In this document: positions 18,369 to 25,286 of the stretch, one piece after another
Layout: every line of letters starts with the position of its first letter
Position numbering within the stretch: position 1 is the first letter of the stretch
Source: Nitrosovibrio sp. Nv4
GTDB lineage: Bacteria; Pseudomonadota; Gammaproteobacteria; Burkholderiales; Nitrosomonadaceae
Length of the DNA: 35,759 nt
Assembly (NCBI GenBank): GCA_945860135.1
Contig: CAMAPK010000020.1
Coordinates: 1 to 35,759, forward strand
Direction: 5' to 3'
Position numbers and translations under genes: made by a program
Notes under the pieces: model-generated
Seen by the model: the letters and a program-made list of their open reading frames with translations, nothing else
Database searches by the model: none
What the model was told of the DNA's origin: nothing

Positions 18369-18830
18369 TTACCGCTTCTTGAGGAGAGCCTTGATCAGGA
18401 TAACTTCCATCGTATCATCTGACTTGAAATCTTCATCATTGGTGACGAAAAATTTACAACCTGCTTTGAGCGCGGTAGCGTAATGCAGGGCATCGATAAA
18501 TTTCATACCTCGTTTTCCACGCAATTGGGCCGCCAGATCGAATGTATCTGCATCGTGAGATTGAATTGAGAGAAAATCGTCCGTTGCAAAGAAGGCCTTG
18601 AAGCTCGCGGCAAGTCCAACATTGTCCAATTGATACGGCTTTGCCAGAGCTTCAGCTACGGCGGCATCCCCAGTGTAGCCAATAATCCTGCCGGATTCGG
18701 CTGCTTCAATAAAGGCGGAGGCAGCCTGAAAAAATTCTGGATTGCGATCAAGAAAGTAGACAAAAATATTTGTGTCCAGATAGACGCGTTGCCCAGCCAT
18801 GCGGGCAATGATGCTTTCTATCTTTCCCAT
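18369..18830 (-). CDS. PIN-domain toxin, VapC-like
   Basis: A 153-residue PIN ribonuclease-like protein. The acidic site is visible: D19 (VYLDTNIF), E60 (VAEAL), Asp in FIDALHYATA, and Asp in FVTNDEDF. PIN toxins cleave RNA, often tRNA or rRNA. The ATG at 18830 lies inside the end of the AbrB-type antitoxin gene (13-bp overlap), the normal coupled order. RNA target unknown. Confidence 0.9.
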   Translation of the reverse strand: MGKIESIIARMAGQRVYLDTNIFVYFLDRNPEFFQAASAFIEAAESGRIIGYTGDAAVAEALAKPYQLDNVGLAASFKAFFATDDFLSIQSHDADTFDLAAQLRGKRGMKFIDALHYATALKAGCKFFVTNDEDFKSDDTMEVILIKALLKKR

Positions 18831-19072
18831 GAGTCGCGGTCGTTCCGGATGGAAGCATCAATCTCTGTCGTGGTATTGCCCCAAAGACCACGGGCGATGC
18901 CCGCGTAGGACATGATTGATTCTTTGCGCTGGAGGCGTTTTTGCGGCACCAGTGTGATAATCCCGTTCACATAAGCGATGTCAAGCACGTCATCAAGCTT
19001 GATGTCCGCCGCTTGTGCGATGTTAGAGGGAATAGTGATCTGGTGCTTTGGGCGTACTCGTACATGCGACAT
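18818..19072 (-). CDS. AbrB/MazE-type antitoxin
   Basis: An 84-residue protein with an N-terminal SpoVT-AbrB swapped-hairpin domain (RVRPKHQITIPSNIAQAADIKLDDVLDI, split by family pattern). The C-terminal half (IARGLWGNTTTEIDASIRND) likely binds the PIN toxin. AAGG sits 6 nt before the ATG. Probably represses its own strong promoter at 19142-19169. Confidence 0.88.
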   Translation of the reverse strand: MSHVRVRPKHQITIPSNIAQAADIKLDDVLDIAYVNGIITLVPQKRLQRKESIMSYAGIARGLWGNTTTEIDASIRNDRDSWER

Positions 19073-19088
19073 ATTGGCCTTATAAATA

Positions 19089-19123
19089 GGAAGTGGGAGG
19101 TGGAGAGTGGGAAGTAGGAAATA
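19089..19123. repeat. Degenerate heptamer tandem repeat in the antitoxin leader
   Basis: Five consecutive 7-bp units (GGAAGTG, GGAGGTG, GAGAGTG, GGAAGTA, GGAAATA) lie between the AbrB-PIN promoter and its start codon. They resemble the heptamers before aspS. Confidence 0.7.
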
Positions 19124-19141
19124 TAGATGGAATTCGTACTA

Positions 19142-19169
19142 ATTATATCCGGACATGGGCTGATGTCAA
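19142..19169 (-). promoter_or_regulatory. Consensus sigma-70 promoter for the AbrB-PIN operon
   Basis: On the minus strand a perfect TTGACA (19164-19169) and perfect TATAAT (19142-19147) are 16 bp apart, pointing at the antitoxin gene. Predicted transcript start near 19135 leaves a leader of about 60 nt that contains the heptamer repeat. Confidence 0.82.
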
Positions 19170-19204
19170 GGCAAATGCTTTTGCCAAGGTGCTTTCCAGG
19201 GGTA

Positions 19205-19224
19205 GGAGTGCCTTCAGGCACGAA
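19205..19224. repeat. Single REP-like palindrome
   Basis: GGAGTGCCTTCAGGCACGAA, a copy of the 20-bp unit in which both stem arms changed together (GCGCCT/AGGCGC to GTGCCT/AGGCAC), so pairing is kept. Confidence 0.85.
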
Positions 19225-19256
19225 AGAGCTAATCATAGATCATGGGATGTTAATCG

Positions 19257-19293
19257 GGTATCTGTTGACTATTCATAAGGTATCTTTTAGACT
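19257..19293 (+). promoter_or_regulatory. Promoter and possible operator of the RHH-YafQ pair
   Basis: TTGACT (19265-19270) and TAGACT (19288-19293) are 17 bp apart. Direct repeats GGTATCT at 19257 and 19279 are spaced 22 bp, two helical turns, and could bind the ribbon-helix-helix antitoxin. Confidence 0.55.
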
Positions 19294-19324
19294 GCTCTGA
19301 CAGTGACCAACCGGAGTGACAATC

Positions 19325-19564
19325 ATGCCTAAAGAAGTGCAAATGTCGATAAAAATGGAGCCGGAATTGCACGAGCAGTTCATGGCTGCAGCCGCTGCAA
19401 TGCATCGGCCGGCGGCGCAGATTGTGCGCGAGCTGATGCGCTCTTACATTGCGCATCAAGAATTGCCCAATGCTGAAACCATTGCTGCTATTGAAGCCGT
19501 TGAGCGCGGCGAAGTGAATACTTACGCCAGCGTCAACGATTTCTATAACAAGATGGGTATCTGA
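19325..19564 (+). CDS. Ribbon-helix-helix antitoxin, RelB/DinJ-like
   Basis: A 79-residue protein with an N-terminal RHH pattern (VQMSIKMEPELHEQFMAAAA, then QIVRELMRSYI). The C-terminal part (EAVERGEVNTYASVNDFYNKMG) resembles antitoxin toxin-binding tails. The ATG at 19325 has GGAG 8 nt upstream, so it is preferred over GTG at 19316. The toxin ATG overlaps its stop by one base. Confidence 0.87.
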   Translation: MPKEVQMSIKMEPELHEQFMAAAAAMHRPAAQIVRELMRSYIAHQELPNAETIAAIEAVERGEVNTYASVNDFYNKMGI

Positions 19565-19842
19565 TGGAACCGCGCAGGCTCAACACCACGAACAGGTTTG
19601 AAAAAGAAGTTGAGCTTGCAAAACGACGGGGCAAGGATACTGGAAAATTGCGTGCTGTCATCGAATTGCTGATGCAACGTCGGCCTTTGCCCCGCGAGCT
19701 GAATGACCACCCTCTGCGCGGCGAGTTCAAAGGCTATCGCGACCTGCACATCGAGCCCGATTGGCTGCTGATCTACAAAGCAGACGATAAGGATTTGTGG
19801 CTAGTGCGCACCGGTTCCCATGCCGACCTTTTCGGGAATTAA
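19564..19842 (+). CDS. YafQ-family mRNA interferase toxin
   Basis: A 92-residue RelE-superfamily toxin of the YafQ branch. Conserved pieces are NDHPLRGEFKGYRDLHIEPDW and LLIYKADD, with the terminal GSHADLF whose His is catalytic in YafQ. These toxins cut mRNA on the ribosome. Start is coupled to the RHH antitoxin. Confidence 0.91.
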   Translation: MEPRRLNTTNRFEKEVELAKRRGKDTGKLRAVIELLMQRRPLPRELNDHPLRGEFKGYRDLHIEPDWLLIYKADDKDLWLVRTGSHADLFGN

Positions 19843-19862
19843 TCAAACTCAATGCGTGCCTG

Positions 19863-19895
19863 AAGATGCTGCTAGAAAAGCCCGAGCAGCATCTT
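19863..19895. other. 10-bp inverted repeat at the convergent gene ends
   Basis: AAGATGCTGC and GCAGCATCTT with a 13-nt loop, straddling the stop of the TSUP permease gene and 21 bp after the YafQ stop. Could act as a two-way transcription end, although no T-run follows. Confidence 0.45.
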
Positions 19896-20669
19896 GATCC
19901 CGAGCAGATAAAGCAGCACCACGAAAACCTTTCTGAGCGTGCCGGTCTGCACGGTATGAGTGGTTCTTGCACCCAGCGGCGCGGTCAGCATGCTGGCCAG
20001 CACGATCCACCCCAGCGCCGGCAAATAGACATACCCCAGACTGTATTCCGGCAATGGTTGCGATTGCGCCATGCCGTTGGCGATATAGCCGATCGCCCCC
20101 GCCAGCGCGATGGGAAAACCGACTGCGGCGGCGGTGCCGATGGCCTGTTGCAGCCTGATATTGCAGACGGAAAGAAACGGCACGGTCAGCAAGCCGCCGC
20201 CGATCGCAACCAGACTGGAAACCACCCCGATCACATTGCCGGCCGCAAACATTCCCACCTTGCCTGGAAGCTGGCGACTGGGCTGGAGGGTAGTCTTGAG
20301 CAGCATCTGGGTAGCGGCATAAAAAATAAACACGACAAAAACAATGCCCAGAAACTGGCTGGATAGCGCGCCTGCCAGCGTTGCCCCGCCCAGGGTACCG
20401 ATGATGATTCCCGGCGTCAGGTGTTGCACCACCTGCCAGTTCACCGCGCCGTGGGCGTGATGGGTGCGCAAGCTGGAGATGGAAGTGAAAATGATTGCGG
20501 CCATGGTGGTGCCGAGGGCGAGATGCAGGATGCGGTCAGCGGGGAAATGCTGGGCGCTGAATATGAAAGTCAGCACCGGCACCATGATCAGCCCGCCGCC
20601 GATGCCCAGCAGTCCGGCAAAGAAGCCGACCATTGCACCCAGCAGCAGATAAGCCGGCCACCATTCCAT
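19872..20669 (-). CDS. TSUP (TauE/SafE) family permease
   Basis: A 265-residue membrane protein with about eight hydrophobic helices and the family repeats FFAGLLGIGGGLIMVPVL near the start and SLVAIGGGLLTVPFL in the second half. TSUP proteins export or import sulfite and organosulfur anions; the substrate here is unknown. It lies 50 bp downstream of the EVE gene on the same strand. Confidence 0.92.
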   Translation of the reverse strand: MEWWPAYLLLGAMVGFFAGLLGIGGGLIMVPVLTFIFSAQHFPADRILHLALGTTMAAIIFTSISSLRTHHAHGAVNWQVVQHLTPGIIIGTLGGATLAGALSSQFLGIVFVVFIFYAATQMLLKTTLQPSRQLPGKVGMFAAGNVIGVVSSLVAIGGGLLTVPFLSVCNIRLQQAIGTAAAVGFPIALAGAIGYIANGMAQSQPLPEYSLGYVYLPALGWIVLASMLTAPLGARTTHTVQTGTLRKVFVVLLYLLGIKMLLGLF

Positions 20670-20719
20670 GCTACGTGCTGCCCCGGTTGGGATTCCGCTT
20701 TAGCACTGCGGGCGGATCA

Positions 20720-21175
20720 TCACAAGATTCCCATGATGAAGTTCCATTCCGCCGGATCGACCGGCGTGATGGACAGGCGATTGCCTGTCTGCAGAATGCG
20801 CAGGCTGGCCAGATCGGGATAACTCCTTAGTTCTTTGATGCCCACCAGGCGGGTTTTCCTGATGAACTTCACCTCCACGTTGAACCAGCGTGGACGCAGT
20901 GAGGTGGCTTTCGGGTCGAAATATTTGCTGGCGGGATCGAACTGGGTGGCATCGGGGTAGGCAAGCTTGCAGACTTCGGCGATGCCGACGATGCCCGGTT
21001 CAGAGCAGCTCGAATGGTAGAAAAAAACCTGGTCGCCGACGCGCATCTGGTCGCGCATGAAATTGCGTGCCTGATAGTTGCGCACGCCATACCACGCGAT
21101 GGTTCGTGCGGGCATCGCCGCAAGATCGTCGATACTCACATCGGAAGGTTCGGATTTCATCAGCCAGTAGCGCAT
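20720..21175 (-). CDS. EVE domain protein
   Basis: A 151-residue single-domain EVE protein (YWLMKSEPSDVSIDDL, WYGVRNYQARNFMRD, GDQVFFYHSSC, GIVGIAEV). EVE folds are PUA-related and bind modified bases in nucleic acid. Length equals the usual stand-alone bacterial form. The ATG at 21175 is the first in frame and aligns with homologous starts. Confidence 0.93.
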   Translation of the reverse strand: MRYWLMKSEPSDVSIDDLAAMPARTIAWYGVRNYQARNFMRDQMRVGDQVFFYHSSCSEPGIVGIAEVCKLAYPDATQFDPASKYFDPKATSLRPRWFNVEVKFIRKTRLVGIKELRSYPDLASLRILQTGNRLSITPVDPAEWNFIMGIL

Positions 21176-21322
21176 AACTCTTCCATTTCACTCTTCTAAA
21201 TTGTGCATCCCATCTCGCAAAGCCATCGTCGCACTCGCGCACAAGGTACAAAATACACTATCGGTGGGTATTCGTGCAAAAGTCTATTTGCGCCCACATA
21301 TCGAATCCCCTGTCTTGACAGG

Positions 21323-21341
21323 AGTAGGCCAGTGGCCTACT
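21323..21341. other. Perfect 8-bp inverted repeat at the BrnT start
   Basis: AGTAGGCC and GGCCTACT are separated by 3 nt. The repeat overlaps a GGAG site and an in-frame GTG at 21332, so it could hide the ribosome site or serve as operator. Confidence 0.6.
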
Positions 21342-21349
21342 CTGTGCGC

Positions 21350-21631
21350 ATGGAATTCGAATGGGATTCGGATAAAAGTGATGCGTGCTTTACGGAGCGT
21401 GGTTTTGATTTTGCCTATGTGCTGGGCGCATTCTTGGATGCGGATCGACTGATTCACAAGGACGCACGCTGGGATTATGGAGAGGATCGTTACCAGCTGT
21501 TGGGAGCCATCGATGGACGGGTGTTTTTTGTGGCGTACACTATCCGTGGAACGGTTATTCGAATTATTTCGGCTCGCAAAGCCAATCAACGAGAGGTACA
21601 TGACTATGAAAACAGTACACGTGAAAATTGA
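21350..21631 (+). CDS. BrnT-family toxin
   Basis: A 93-residue BrnT toxin, a RelE-like ribonuclease. Typical parts are MEFEWDSDKSDACFTERGFDF, YGEDRYQLLGAIDGRVFFVAY (contiguous in the protein, here shortened) and RIISARKANQREVHDYE. The ATG at 21350 matches BrnT starts; GTG at 21332 has a better GGAG site and would add six residues. The antitoxin gene overlaps its end by 32 bp and is an HTH protein rather than BrnA. Confidence 0.9.
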   Translation: MEFEWDSDKSDACFTERGFDFAYVLGAFLDADRLIHKDARWDYGEDRYQLLGAIDGRVFFVAYTIRGTVIRIISARKANQREVHDYENSTREN

Positions 21632-21941
21632 TTCGGTGTCGCTGGCCGGTTTGCCGAAAGGCCGTGTGAACGAGGCCCGCTTAGACGCTACGAGCGAGCG
21701 GGACATTATCTTGCAGACGGCCGCCGATAGTGCGGAAGCAATGCAGGACACTGCAAAATTCACACGCCGCGTACGCATGCGTCTGGGACTCAGCCAACTT
21801 GAGTTCTCACAGCGCATTGATGTTTCGCTTGAAACAATCCGCAACTGGGAGCAGGGCAAGCGCCGTCCGACTGGCGCGGCAAAGGCACTATTAAAAGTGC
21901 TCGACAAAGCGCCAGAGGCCGCGCTGTCTGCATTGGGTTGA
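21600..21941 (+). CDS. XRE-type HTH antitoxin partner of BrnT
   Basis: A 113-residue protein. The C-terminal half is an XRE helix-turn-helix (RMRLGLSQLEFSQRIDVS, then ETIRNWEQGKRRPTGAAKALL). The N-terminal half is unassigned and may hold the toxin-binding part. ATG at 21600 and 21606 are both possible after GAGAGG. Overlap with the toxin gene supports a TA pair. Function as antitoxin is inferred. Confidence 0.82.
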   Translation: MTMKTVHVKIDSVSLAGLPKGRVNEARLDATSERDIILQTAADSAEAMQDTAKFTRRVRMRLGLSQLEFSQRIDVSLETIRNWEQGKRRPTGAAKALLKVLDKAPEAALSALG

Positions 21942-22111
21942 ACAAACTTCCCGGAATTCTGCTTTGATCGTTTGGATCTGGTGTCGCTGCTTGATGCACT
22001 GCGACGATTCCAGTGTCTCTCATGAATCGTCGTATGCGGAACTGCACATAAGGTGGTGAGAGAGGGCAGCGGGTGTGGCCCCGTTCCCTCTCGATTTACA
22101 AAATAAAAAAA

Positions 22112-22292
22112 CAAAGTTCCCCGCAAATGCCGTCAGGCCATTATCTTGAACCTTAAGGTCCAAGGTGGTCGCTTGCCGGACGCATCAGGCGCTTCCGCAT
22201 GGGACGCGCACAACAGCATCACTATGGTCAGCAACCAGTTCTCAAAGAATGGTTCAAAGAATATGAGCCTAAACGAACACCGCAGGGAACAA
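22112..22292 (-). ncRNA. ssrS: 6S RNA
   Basis: About 181 nt on the minus strand directly downstream of zapA, the usual place for ssrS. The 5' end GTTCCCTGCGGTGTTCG pairs with the 3' end GCATTTGCGGGGAAC to form the closing stem. Near the 3' end the diagnostic hairpin CTTGGACC-TTAA-GGTTCAAG is present, followed by GGCCTGACGGCA. A T-rich run (TTTGTTTTTTTATTTT) ends the gene. 6S RNA mimics an open promoter and binds sigma-70 RNA polymerase. Ends are estimated. Confidence 0.86.
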
Positions 22293-22381
22293 CTGTAATC
22301 CACTCTGTATTCAAGCAGAGAGTCTGGCCGAATACAAACCGGAAATCGGGTGGGGCTGGCTTGGGAACAGGGTAACGCTGG

Positions 22382-22690
22382 TTAAAACAACTTGTCCTGT
22401 TCCGGCATCGCCGCATCAAGTGCTGCCTGCATGCGGTCGATTCTACGCTTGAATTCACCCATGTCAAACCCCCCCCTGATTTTGGTGGTGAGCAATTCAT
22501 GGGTAATGTTGAGCGCTGCCATGATGGCAACGCGTTCGGAACCGACGACCTTGCCACTATCCCTGATTTCCCGCATCTTTTTGTCAAGATAGGACACCGA
22601 CTGCAGCAGTTCTTCGCGTTCATCGTCAGGGCAGGCGACGCGGAATTCTCGCCCCATGATGTTGACGTTCATGGTTTTACTGGTACTCAT
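22382..22690 (-). CDS. zapA: Cell division protein ZapA
   Basis: A 102-residue ZapA, which bundles FtsZ at the division ring. It has the N-terminal VNIMGREFRVACPDDE and YLDKKMREIRDSGKVVGSER pattern, then a coiled coil. The ATG overlaps the stop of the coiled-coil gene upstream (ATGA), so the two are translationally coupled. 6S RNA follows downstream. Confidence 0.94.
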   Translation of the reverse strand: MSTSKTMNVNIMGREFRVACPDDEREELLQSVSYLDKKMREIRDSGKVVGSERVAIMAALNITHELLTTKIRGGFDMGEFKRRIDRMQAALDAAMPEQDKLF

Positions 22691-22887
22691 GGTTCGTTTT
22701 CGGGGATTTGAGTCAGGAGTGTTTCCAGGCGGCTGGTTGCAGTGCTTATTTTTTCCGACAGGTGTTTGTTTTCGCTGGTGGCGCCGGCGAGTTGCTGGCG
22801 CAACTGGATATTTTCCGAGCGCAGACGCCGGCACAATTGCACGAATAGATTGATTTTCTCTTCCAGCGATTTCAGTTCTGCTTCCAT
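22687..22887 (-). CDS. Small ZapB-like coiled-coil protein
   Basis: A 66-residue, nearly all coiled-coil protein (LEEKINLFVQLCRRLRSENI, QLRQQLAGATSENKHLSEKI). Such short genes regularly precede zapA in beta- and gammaproteobacteria and are taken as ZapB-like division factors. The predicted transcript start falls on the ATG itself, and there is no Shine-Dalgarno. Confidence 0.85.
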   Translation of the reverse strand: MEAELKSLEEKINLFVQLCRRLRSENIQLRQQLAGATSENKHLSEKISTATSRLETLLTQIPENEP

Positions 22888-22893
22888 CGGCGC

Positions 22894-22923
22894 ACTATAG
22901 TTTGAAAATCCTTATTGAGTCAA
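22894..22923 (-). promoter_or_regulatory. Sigma-70 promoter of the zapB-like/zapA operon
   Basis: TTGACT (22918-22923, minus strand) and TATAGT (22894-22899) with an 18-bp spacer. Only six bases separate the -10 from the ATG, so the mRNA is probably leaderless. Confidence 0.72.
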
Positions 22924-23018
22924 CTGCTAACGGGATTTTTTAAATGTTATTTCCAGTAACCTGATTCGTCGAGATAAGACATGTGATTAATCTTTCAGAC
23001 CGGATTTTCCGATTCCGG

Positions 23019-23024
23019 TAGAAT
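23019..23024 (+). promoter_or_regulatory. Candidate -10 for the riboswitch transcript
   Basis: TAGAAT sits just before the conserved riboswitch start; the -35 (TTCAGA near 22994) is weak with a long spacer. Confidence 0.4.
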
Positions 23025-23283
23025 CCGTGCCACGTTTGAGGTGCTCGACTAAAGAGTAAGGTTTGATTAAGTTTTCCGTTCGCCCTGAGCTTGTCGAAGG
23101 GCTCACCCGAATGGGACCTACTTAATCAGATCTTTCTGAGTCGAGTTAAACGGGAACCAGGTGAAATACCTGGGCTGCCCCCGCAACGGTAAGCAAGCGT
23201 GGACATATCCACCATGCCACTGTGAATTCTCCAATTCATGGGAAGGCGATATGTCAAATCTTGTAAGCCCGGATACCGGCCTT
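23025..23283 (+). ncRNA. Cobalamin riboswitch with expanded stem
   Basis: All conserved core blocks are present: the ACCAGGTGAAATACCTGG arm, CTGCCCCCGCAACGGTAA (23175-23192), the B12 box GCCACTG (23216-23222), GGGAAGG (23240-23246) and AAGCCCGGATACCGGC ending near 23280. Between GAGGTGCTCGACT and AGTCGAGTTAAACGGGAACC lies about 100 nt of extra sequence that folds on itself. It precedes a BtuB-like receptor, so cobamide should repress uptake. Confidence 0.95.
23044..23145. repeat. Long imperfect hairpin holding a dispersed repeat, inside the riboswitch
   Basis: Outer arms CTCGACT/AGTCGAG (23044-23050, 23139-23145) and inner arms TGATTAAGT/ACTTAATCA (23064-23072, 23120-23128) pair perfectly. 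The centre (23076-23115) is a palindromic repeat, CCGTTCGCCCTGAGC...GGGCTCACCCGAATGG, related to sequence at 32603-32683. Confidence 0.8.
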
Positions 23284-23381
23284 TAACGCGTATGGAAATA
23301 TCGCGTGGGGCGGTATCCTGATCGACGTCTTTTCTTCGTTCATGTAATTCCCCCTTGCGGCATTTCCTTGTCTGTCACAAC

Positions 23382-23400
23382 AGCAGACGGCGGGTCTGCT
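23382..23400 (+). other. Hairpin just before the receptor ribosome site
   Basis: AGCAGAC and GTCTGCT with a 5-nt loop end about 7 nt before GGGG of the receptor gene. It could be part of the riboswitch expression platform; no U-run follows, so control of translation is more likely than termination. Confidence 0.5.
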
Positions 23401-23418
23401 TATTGCGGGGAACGGCAC

Positions 23419-25218
23419 ATGAAATTAGGACGATTGTTGGCTTTGGGGTTGATAACATCACAGGCGGCTTTAGCCACTGCAAATGCGCAGGGAGTGCCGC
23501 CGAAGTTACCAGAAATGGTCGTCTACGGAGGAAATCGGATACCGATTACTCGGGAGTTGACGAATATCCGGATGGATAAAATAAAACTGAAGGTCGAAGA
23601 CAATGACTGGAAGACGGTGTTGCAGGAAACCGTGCAGGTAAACGAGACCGGACCTGGCGGCCCAGTCTCTTTATTTATGCGGGGTAGTGGGTCGAGTCAA
23701 ACCATGTTCATGATTGACGGTATGCGGATGTCGTCTGCGACTACCGGAGCGCCAAACTTTGCTGCGATAGCACCGGGGTTGTTAACCTCGATTGACGTTC
23801 TCCAGGGCGGAGCTTCCGCTGCGTTTGGTGCGAATGCGGTCGGTGGTGTGATACGGGGGTCGGTGGATATTCCCACCGGGCTGACGGTATCTGCGGGTGG
23901 CGGCTCGCGAATGTCCGAAAGAGCGGCTGTTTCTGCTGGCGCGCGGGACGACAGGTTTCACTACGGATTTCGTGTAGTCCAGGACATAATCAATCAAGGT
24001 TCTGCGACTAACGCGAATAATCTATGGAGCTATAACCCCGACGTGGATATTCGGAAAAGGATCGGGGTGGTGGCCAAGGCAGGTGGGATGGTGACGGACA
24101 ATCTGCAAGTGGAGTTAACGGGTCTGTATTCCGGTATCCGTACGATGTACGACGGAAGCGCGACAACCAACGATCTGAACCTGCAGGCTATCGGGATGGG
24201 CAATATGCGAGCCATTTATCACCTGCCCGACAACATGCGCGCCATCGCGAGCTATGGTGTCGCCACGGACAGGTCAACACTTCGCGGATCGACGCCGATG
24301 GTATTGAACACCCAATCCCTGCAAGGAAATGTGCAGCTGGAAAAGGATATGAAGATAGGTCGGGTATTTGTCGGTGCCGACCACGAGATCCAGAAGGTGT
24401 CAAGCACGACTCATTACACGGAGAACCAAAGAACGAACGTATCCGGTTTTGTTGGGACTCAGCTCAGAGCCGCCAGCATGGTGGCTGAAGGCGTTTATCG
24501 TCATGATGAGAACTCTCAATTTGGCGGGTACAACACTTATAACGTTTCGCTGGCACGAATCTTTGCCGAGAACTGGAGAGTCGGCGCCCTTGCCTCAACC
24601 TCGTTCCGGGCGCCGACGTTCAATGATCTCTACTGGCCGATGGCGTGGGGATTTGGCGGGAATCCCAACTTGACACCGGAAAGAGGAGCGATGCAGGAAG
24701 TGTTCATGATGTACGAGAAGGGCGATGCCAGGTATCGGGTTGGGGCGTTCATTAACAACATCAAGGATGCCATCGTTATAAACTCCATGTGGTCCCAGAT
24801 GGAGAATATATCGCACGCCAAGATTCAAGGGATTGAAATGTCGGGTGCTCAGTCCTTGTTTGCCGGGCTCTCTACGCGGGTGAATGTCACTGTGCAAGAC
24901 CCACGCAATGAACAGACCGGAATGGTGCTGGCCAGGCGCTCGCAGGTATGGGGAACGGCAGCGTTAAGGTACGAAAGCGGTCCAGTCATGCTGGAGGGCA
25001 TAGTCCGGGTTGAGGGCCATCGGTTTGACGACAGCAAGAATACGGCCAGGTTGCCCACGATGGCCATTGTAGGGTTAAGCTCCAGTTACAAACTGCCGGG
25101 CAAGGGGCCAATACTGCGGGTCCAGGTGGATAACCTGCTGGACAAGGAATATCAGCCGGCCGTGGGATTCAGAGGGATACCCCGAACCGTTTGGGCAAGC
25201 GTCTCGCATACCTTCTGA
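23419..25218 (+). CDS. TonB-dependent cobalamin receptor, BtuB-like
   Basis: A 599-residue outer-membrane receptor with a signal peptide (MKLGRLLALGLITSQAALA, cleavage near ANA). The plug includes VQVNETGPGGPVSLFMRG, SSQTMFMIDGMRM and DVLQGGASAAFGANAVGGVI. The barrel ends in Phe (VSHTF). Size is close to E. coli BtuB. The riboswitch upstream makes a cobamide substrate likely. ATG at 23419 is chosen because it begins the signal peptide and has a GGGG site 8 nt upstream; longer in-frame starts run into the riboswitch region. Confidence 0.92.
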   Translation: MKLGRLLALGLITSQAALATANAQGVPPKLPEMVVYGGNRIPITRELTNIRMDKIKLKVEDNDWKTVLQETVQVNETGPGGPVSLFMRGSGSSQTMFMIDGMRMSSATTGAPNFAAIAPGLLTSIDVLQGGASAAFGANAVGGVIRGSVDIPTGLTVSAGGGSRMSERAAVSAGARDDRFHYGFRVVQDIINQGSATNANNLWSYNPDVDIRKRIGVVAKAGGMVTDNLQVELTGLYSGIRTMYDGSATTNDLNLQAIGMGNMRAIYHLPDNMRAIASYGVATDRSTLRGSTPMVLNTQSLQGNVQLEKDMKIGRVFVGADHEIQKVSSTTHYTENQRTNVSGFVGTQLRAASMVAEGVYRHDENSQFGGYNTYNVSLARIFAENWRVGALASTSFRAPTFNDLYWPMAWGFGGNPNLTPERGAMQEVFMMYEKGDARYRVGAFINNIKDAIVINSMWSQMENISHAKIQGIEMSGAQSLFAGLSTRVNVTVQDPRNEQTGMVLARRSQVWGTAALRYESGPVMLEGIVRVEGHRFDDSKNTARLPTMAIVGLSSSYKLPGKGPILRVQVDNLLDKEYQPAVGFRGIPRTVWASVSHTF

Positions 25219-25223
25219 ACACT

Positions 25224-25255
25224 GCTGCCGGTAATTCCGGCAGCGCCGCTTTTTC
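25224..25255 (+). terminator. Rho-independent terminator after the receptor gene
   Basis: Perfect 8-bp stem GCTGCCGG/CCGGCAGC with TAATT loop, followed by GCCGCTTTTTC. It lies 5 bp past the stop. Confidence 0.85.
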
Positions 25256-25286
25256 ATTTCTTCCCTGGTTCTGCTATTGTGCGCGC

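Noticed and set aside
22060-22092. Hairpin GAGAGGG/CCCTCTC as terminator of the HTH antitoxin gene
   Set aside because: It lies over 110 bp past the stop, has a 19-nt loop and no T-run on the plus strand.
21284-22126. 280-codon minus-strand frame
   Set aside because: Antisense to the BrnT-HTH pair, Ser/Arg-rich, no recognisable domain.
22228-22623. 131-codon minus-strand frame over the zapA 3' end and 6S RNA
   Set aside because: Out of frame with zapA and running into the 6S RNA; no protein similarity seen.
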